Part shown: piece after piece, positions 61,596-64,000 of the stretch
Layout of the letters: every line of letters begins with the position of its first letter
How positions within the stretch are numbered: the stretch's first letter is position 1
NCBI GenBank assembly: GCA_029239875.1
Contig: JARBUD010000020.1
Span: 62,001 to 126,000 of the forward strand
Length of the DNA: 64,000 bases
Reading direction: 5' to 3'
DNA from: Xanthobacteraceae bacterium
Lineage (GTDB): Bacteria > Pseudomonadota > Alphaproteobacteria > Rhizobiales > Xanthobacteraceae
Made by a program: the position numbers and the translations under genes
Notes under the pieces: generated by a model
The model's input: the letters and a program-made list of their open reading frames with translations, nothing else
Databases searched by the model: none
Told to the model about the DNA's origin: nothing

Positions 61596-62693
61596 ATGAT
61601 GACGTATCCCGTCAAGCATGTCCGGATCGCGGACAAGCAATACGACATTGCGGGACCGAGCGAGTCGGACGCCTATTTCAATCTGATCCACGACGACTTC
61701 GAGGCGCATTTCCACCTCTTCTGCCGGCAGTTCGTCCAGGACGACTATGTCTGCCTGGATATCGGCGCCAATATCGGCATGAAGAGCCTGATGCTGGCGC
61801 AGTTCGTGCCGCACGGAAAAGTCGTCGCCGTCGAGGCGGCCCCGGTCATCGGCCGCGTGCTCGACCTGAACATCGCGGCGAGCAAAGAGACCAACATCAT
61901 CGTCAGCCATTCCGCCATCAGCAACGAGGATGGCGAGGTCGCGTTCACCGAGGACTCGGCCTACGGCCACATCTCCAGCGCCGGCGTGAGTGTTCCCGCC
62001 AAGAGGATTTCGACCCTGATGGCCGAGCACGGCCTCGACCGGCTCGACTTCGTGAAGATCGACGTCGAGGGCTTCGAGTTCCCCATCCTGAAGGATGCGC
62101 TGGCCGAGCTGAACCGGCATCGGGCGCTGGTCTATCTCGAGTTCAACTCGCTGTGCCAGATCATCTTCTCGAAGGTCTCGCCCTATGAGTTCGCGCAGTG
62201 GATCCTCGCGAACTTCTCCCATGTCTATGTGGTCCGGCCGCGGGAGGCGGAGGGGCGCGATCTCCATCGCCTCTCGCCGGACGAGGCGGTCAAGCTGGTG
62301 CGCATCAACCTGCTGGAGGACGGCTGCGTCACCGACCTCCTTGTCACCAACGCGCCCGAACGCCTCGAACCGGCCAAGGCCTATCTCGTCGAGCAGCGCG
62401 ACAAGGCCGTCGCCGCACGTGACGAGATGGCTGCGCAGCTCGCCGAGACGCTGAGCCGGTGCGCAGCGCTGGAAGGCATGGTCGCGCAAGCGACCGGCGA
62501 GACGGCGCGGCTGAGCGCCGAGCACGAACAGGCGGTCGCCCAGCTGAGCACCGAGCACGAGCAGGCGGTGACGCAGCTTGGTGCCGAGCTCGATCAGGCA
62601 CGACGGGAGCGCGACCATGCGCTGGCCACCCGAAAATGGTCCTCGCGCTCGTGGCGGCGTCCGCTTCGCGACCTGCTGCGCGGCGACCGCTGA
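61596..62693 (+). CDS. FkbM-family methyltransferase with C-terminal coiled coil
   Basis: SAM-dependent methyltransferase of 365 residues. Motif I is YVCLDIGANIGMKSLMLAQF, followed by VVAVEAAPVIGRVLDLNI and FVKIDVEGFEFPILKDAL, which define the FkbM fold (about 50-200). From about 270 the chain becomes a charged coiled coil with tandem heptads (LSAEHEQAVAQL, LSTEHEQAVTQL, LGAELDQARRE) and a basic end (RSWRRPLRDLLRGDR). Such tails occur in polysaccharide- or lipid-modifying enzymes and may anchor it to the membrane. AGGG precedes the ATG pair. The substrate, perhaps a surface glycan, is unknown. Confidence 0.85.
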   Translation: MMTYPVKHVRIADKQYDIAGPSESDAYFNLIHDDFEAHFHLFCRQFVQDDYVCLDIGANIGMKSLMLAQFVPHGKVVAVEAAPVIGRVLDLNIAASKETNIIVSHSAISNEDGEVAFTEDSAYGHISSAGVSVPAKRISTLMAEHGLDRLDFVKIDVEGFEFPILKDALAELNRHRALVYLEFNSLCQIIFSKVSPYEFAQWILANFSHVYVVRPREAEGRDLHRLSPDEAVKLVRINLLEDGCVTDLLVTNAPERLEPAKAYLVEQRDKAVAARDEMAAQLAETLSRCAALEGMVAQATGETARLSAEHEQAVAQLSTEHEQAVTQLGAELDQARRERDHALATRKWSSRSWRRPLRDLLRGDR

Positions 62694-62711
62694 CGCTCGG
62701 GGGCCTGGCCG

Positions 62712-63491
62712 TCAGGCCGCGCCCATCTCGTCCAGCGCCATGGGCGACTCGGGCAGCACTTGGCCGCCATCGATCACCATGCCCTGGCCGGTGATGTAGG
62801 CCGCCTCCTCGGTAGCGAAGAACAACGCCGCATTGGCGATGTCGAACACGCTGCCGAGCTTCTTCATCGGCACGCTGGCGGCCGTCGAAGCGATATAGGC
62901 CTCGCCCATCCCCTCCATGCCCTCGGTGAGGATATTGCCCGGCATCACCGCATTGACGGTGATGTTCCACGGCGCCAGCTCGATCGCCGCCGTGCGCATG
63001 AAGCCGAGCTGGCCGGCCTTCGACGCGCCGTAATGCGTCCAGCCGGGAAAGCCGGTGATTGGTCCCGTAATGGATGAGGTGATGACGATCCGCCCCTTCT
63101 TTGCCGCCTTCATCGCCGGCAGCACGGCGGAGACCGACAGGAAGGTGCCCTTGAGGTTCGTGTTCATCACCAGGTCGAAATCGGCCGCGGTCATCGCGCC
63201 GAGCTTGGCAGCGGGGAAGATGCCGGCATTGGCGCAGAGCACGTCGATCGAGCCGTAGCGCTCCAGCGCGACCGCCGCCATCGCCTCGGTGCTCTCCGGG
63301 CTGGTGACGTCGGCGGCGAAGCCCGAAGCATTCGACCCGATCTCCGCCGCCACCTTCTCGGCATCGGCCAGCGTGCGGCTGACCACCAGCACGTTGAGCC
63401 CCGCCTCGCCGAAGCGCAGCGCGATGCCGCGTCCGATGCCCTTGCTGGCGCCGGTGACGATGACGGTCTTTCCCGCGAGCGACGTGAACAT
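62712..63491 (-). CDS. SDR-family oxidoreductase (FabG-like)
   Basis: NAD(P)-dependent SDR of 259 residues. TGASKGIGRGIAL is the cofactor motif, with VVSRTLADAEKV after the second strand; its Arg suggests NADP. CANAG, Ser in ITSSITGPITGFPGW and Tyr/Lys in HYGASKAGQLG complete the active site. The ending GQGMVIDGGQVLPESPMALDEM is slightly extended beyond the usual SDR end. It is divergent from the Tat-exported binding protein gene at 63750, so the two may share regulation. Confidence 0.88.
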   Translation of the reverse strand: MFTSLAGKTVIVTGASKGIGRGIALRFGEAGLNVLVVSRTLADAEKVAAEIGSNASGFAADVTSPESTEAMAAVALERYGSIDVLCANAGIFPAAKLGAMTAADFDLVMNTNLKGTFLSVSAVLPAMKAAKKGRIVITSSITGPITGFPGWTHYGASKAGQLGFMRTAAIELAPWNITVNAVMPGNILTEGMEGMGEAYIASTAASVPMKKLGSVFDIANAALFFATEEAAYITGQGMVIDGGQVLPESPMALDEMGAA

Positions 63492-63555
63492 GATCAGGCC
63501 ATTCCCTAAATTTTCTGGATGATCAGAGGCTTGGCAGGTCAGCGCATCACTTCGC

Positions 63556-63643
63556 CGGCATGAATGCCGCCGATTTGGGCTGCCTGCCTTTTCATCACGT
63601 TGCGCTGCAAAAATGGTGTTGTAAAGCCCAAAACATGATGTTT
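63556..63643. promoter_or_regulatory. Palindromes in the divergent 63492-63749 region
   Basis: The AT-rich gap between the SDR and the binding-protein gene holds CGGCAT-GA-ATGCCG (63556-63569) and AAACAT-G-ATGTTT (63631-63643). Both are perfect inverted repeats and candidate operators. No regulator gene is in the window, so this is a prediction from pattern only. Confidence 0.35.
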
Positions 63644-63749
63644 AGGATCGCACACAGTCCAACATGAGAACCACATCCGTCTCGCCCGGATGCGGCATCC
63701 GAACGCGCGGCGAAAACCATCCGCGCCAACAATCCAGAGGGACTTCGAG

Positions 63750-64000
63750 ATGGCCGGAATTTCCAGAAGGTCGCTGCTGAAGGGCATGGGCACGGGGCTG
63801 GGGGCTCTCGCCGCGGCCGGCCCGCTTTTCAACTCCAACAAGGCGTTCGCCGCGCGCGAGAAGGAACTGAATATCCTGTGCTGGGAGGGCTACAACTCCG
63901 CCCAGGTGCTCGACCCGTTCCGCTCCAAGACCGGCGCCACGGTGAAGGCCGAGAGCCTCACCAACGATCCCACCATGATCAACCGGCTGCGCGCCGGCGA
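63750..64000 (+). CDS. Tat-exported polyamine-type binding protein (partial)
   Basis: The first 83 residues of a periplasmic binding protein; the gene continues past the window. The N-terminus GISRRSLLKGMGTGLGALAAAGPLF is a twin-arginine signal. The mature start KELNILCWEGYNSAQVLDPFRSKTGATVKAESLTNDPTMINRLRAG matches the PotD/PotF-like SBP_bac_8 group. AGAGG lies 9 bases before the ATG. Tat export suggests folding before secretion. Confidence 0.85.
   Translation, partial: MAGISRRSLLKGMGTGLGALAAAGPLFNSNKAFAAREKELNILCWEGYNSAQVLDPFRSKTGATVKAESLTNDPTMINRLRAG

Overview
The window is about 64 kb of GC-rich DNA with tightly packed operons. It reads as the chromosome of an alphaproteobacterium of the order Hyphomicrobiales (Rhizobiales), possibly near Xanthobacteraceae/Ancylobacter. 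Pointers are DUF1236 proteins, an IalB-family protein, an alphaproteobacterial Porin_2 porin, FadR-type GntR regulators, many solute-binding transporters, and promoters matching the alphaproteobacterial general-stress sigma factor EcfG. Lineage is inferred from gene families only. I saw no rRNA, tRNA, CRISPR array, insertion sequence, integrase or prophage.

Layout. 0-9 kb: end of a sulfonate/nitrate-type binding protein gene, a divergent GntR regulator with palindromic operator candidates, an oligopeptide/nickel-type ABC transporter, and a flavin-dependent monooxygenase. 9-14 kb: a stress island with two DUF1236 genes (the second frameshifted), a small membrane protein, a YciF-like protein, an isochorismatase-like hydrolase, a DUF2934 protein, topoisomerase IB and a 90-residue protein. 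Four exact GGAAC-N16-CGTT promoters sit just upstream of genes here. 14-21 kb: an alternative caa3-like terminal oxidase operon (CoxB with fused cytochrome c, a CtaD-CtaE fusion, a small membrane protein, CtaG, a triheme cytochrome c), converging on a sorbosone-dehydrogenase-like lipoprotein gene. 21-28 kb: a polyamine-type ABC transporter with an amidase and a class III CoA-transferase, then an IalB-family protein. 28.7-30.6 kb: an orphan PAS histidine kinase.

30.6-42.5 kb is one long minus-strand polyol/triose operon. It runs from a sugar/polyol ABC importer (binding protein, two permeases, a 68-residue membrane protein, two ATPases) to an ATP-type DhaK-DhaL fusion kinase, then DhaL, DhaM(EIIA), HPr, enzyme I, a small HTH-like protein and a second DhaK. 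It thus appears to encode two routes to dihydroxyacetone phosphate, one fed by ATP and one by a self-contained PTS relay. 42.8-47 kb: a flavoprotein hydroxylase, an SDR and a Na+/H+ antiporter.

47-57.5 kb is a four-carbon acid-sugar locus: a DenD-like dehydrogenase, a GntR repressor, a perfect 21-bp operator, a Liv-type ABC importer with a permease-ATPase fusion, a gulonate-3-dehydrogenase-like enzyme, the DUF1537 kinase OtnK, the decarboxylase OtnC and a racemase-like protein. No OtnI isomerase is present, so the pathway may form the 3-oxo acid directly. 57.5-64 kb: a porin, a 2-keto-3-deoxyfuconate-dehydrogenase-like SDR, DgoA and DgoK, an FkbM methyltransferase with a coiled-coil tail, another SDR, and the start of a Tat-exported binding protein.
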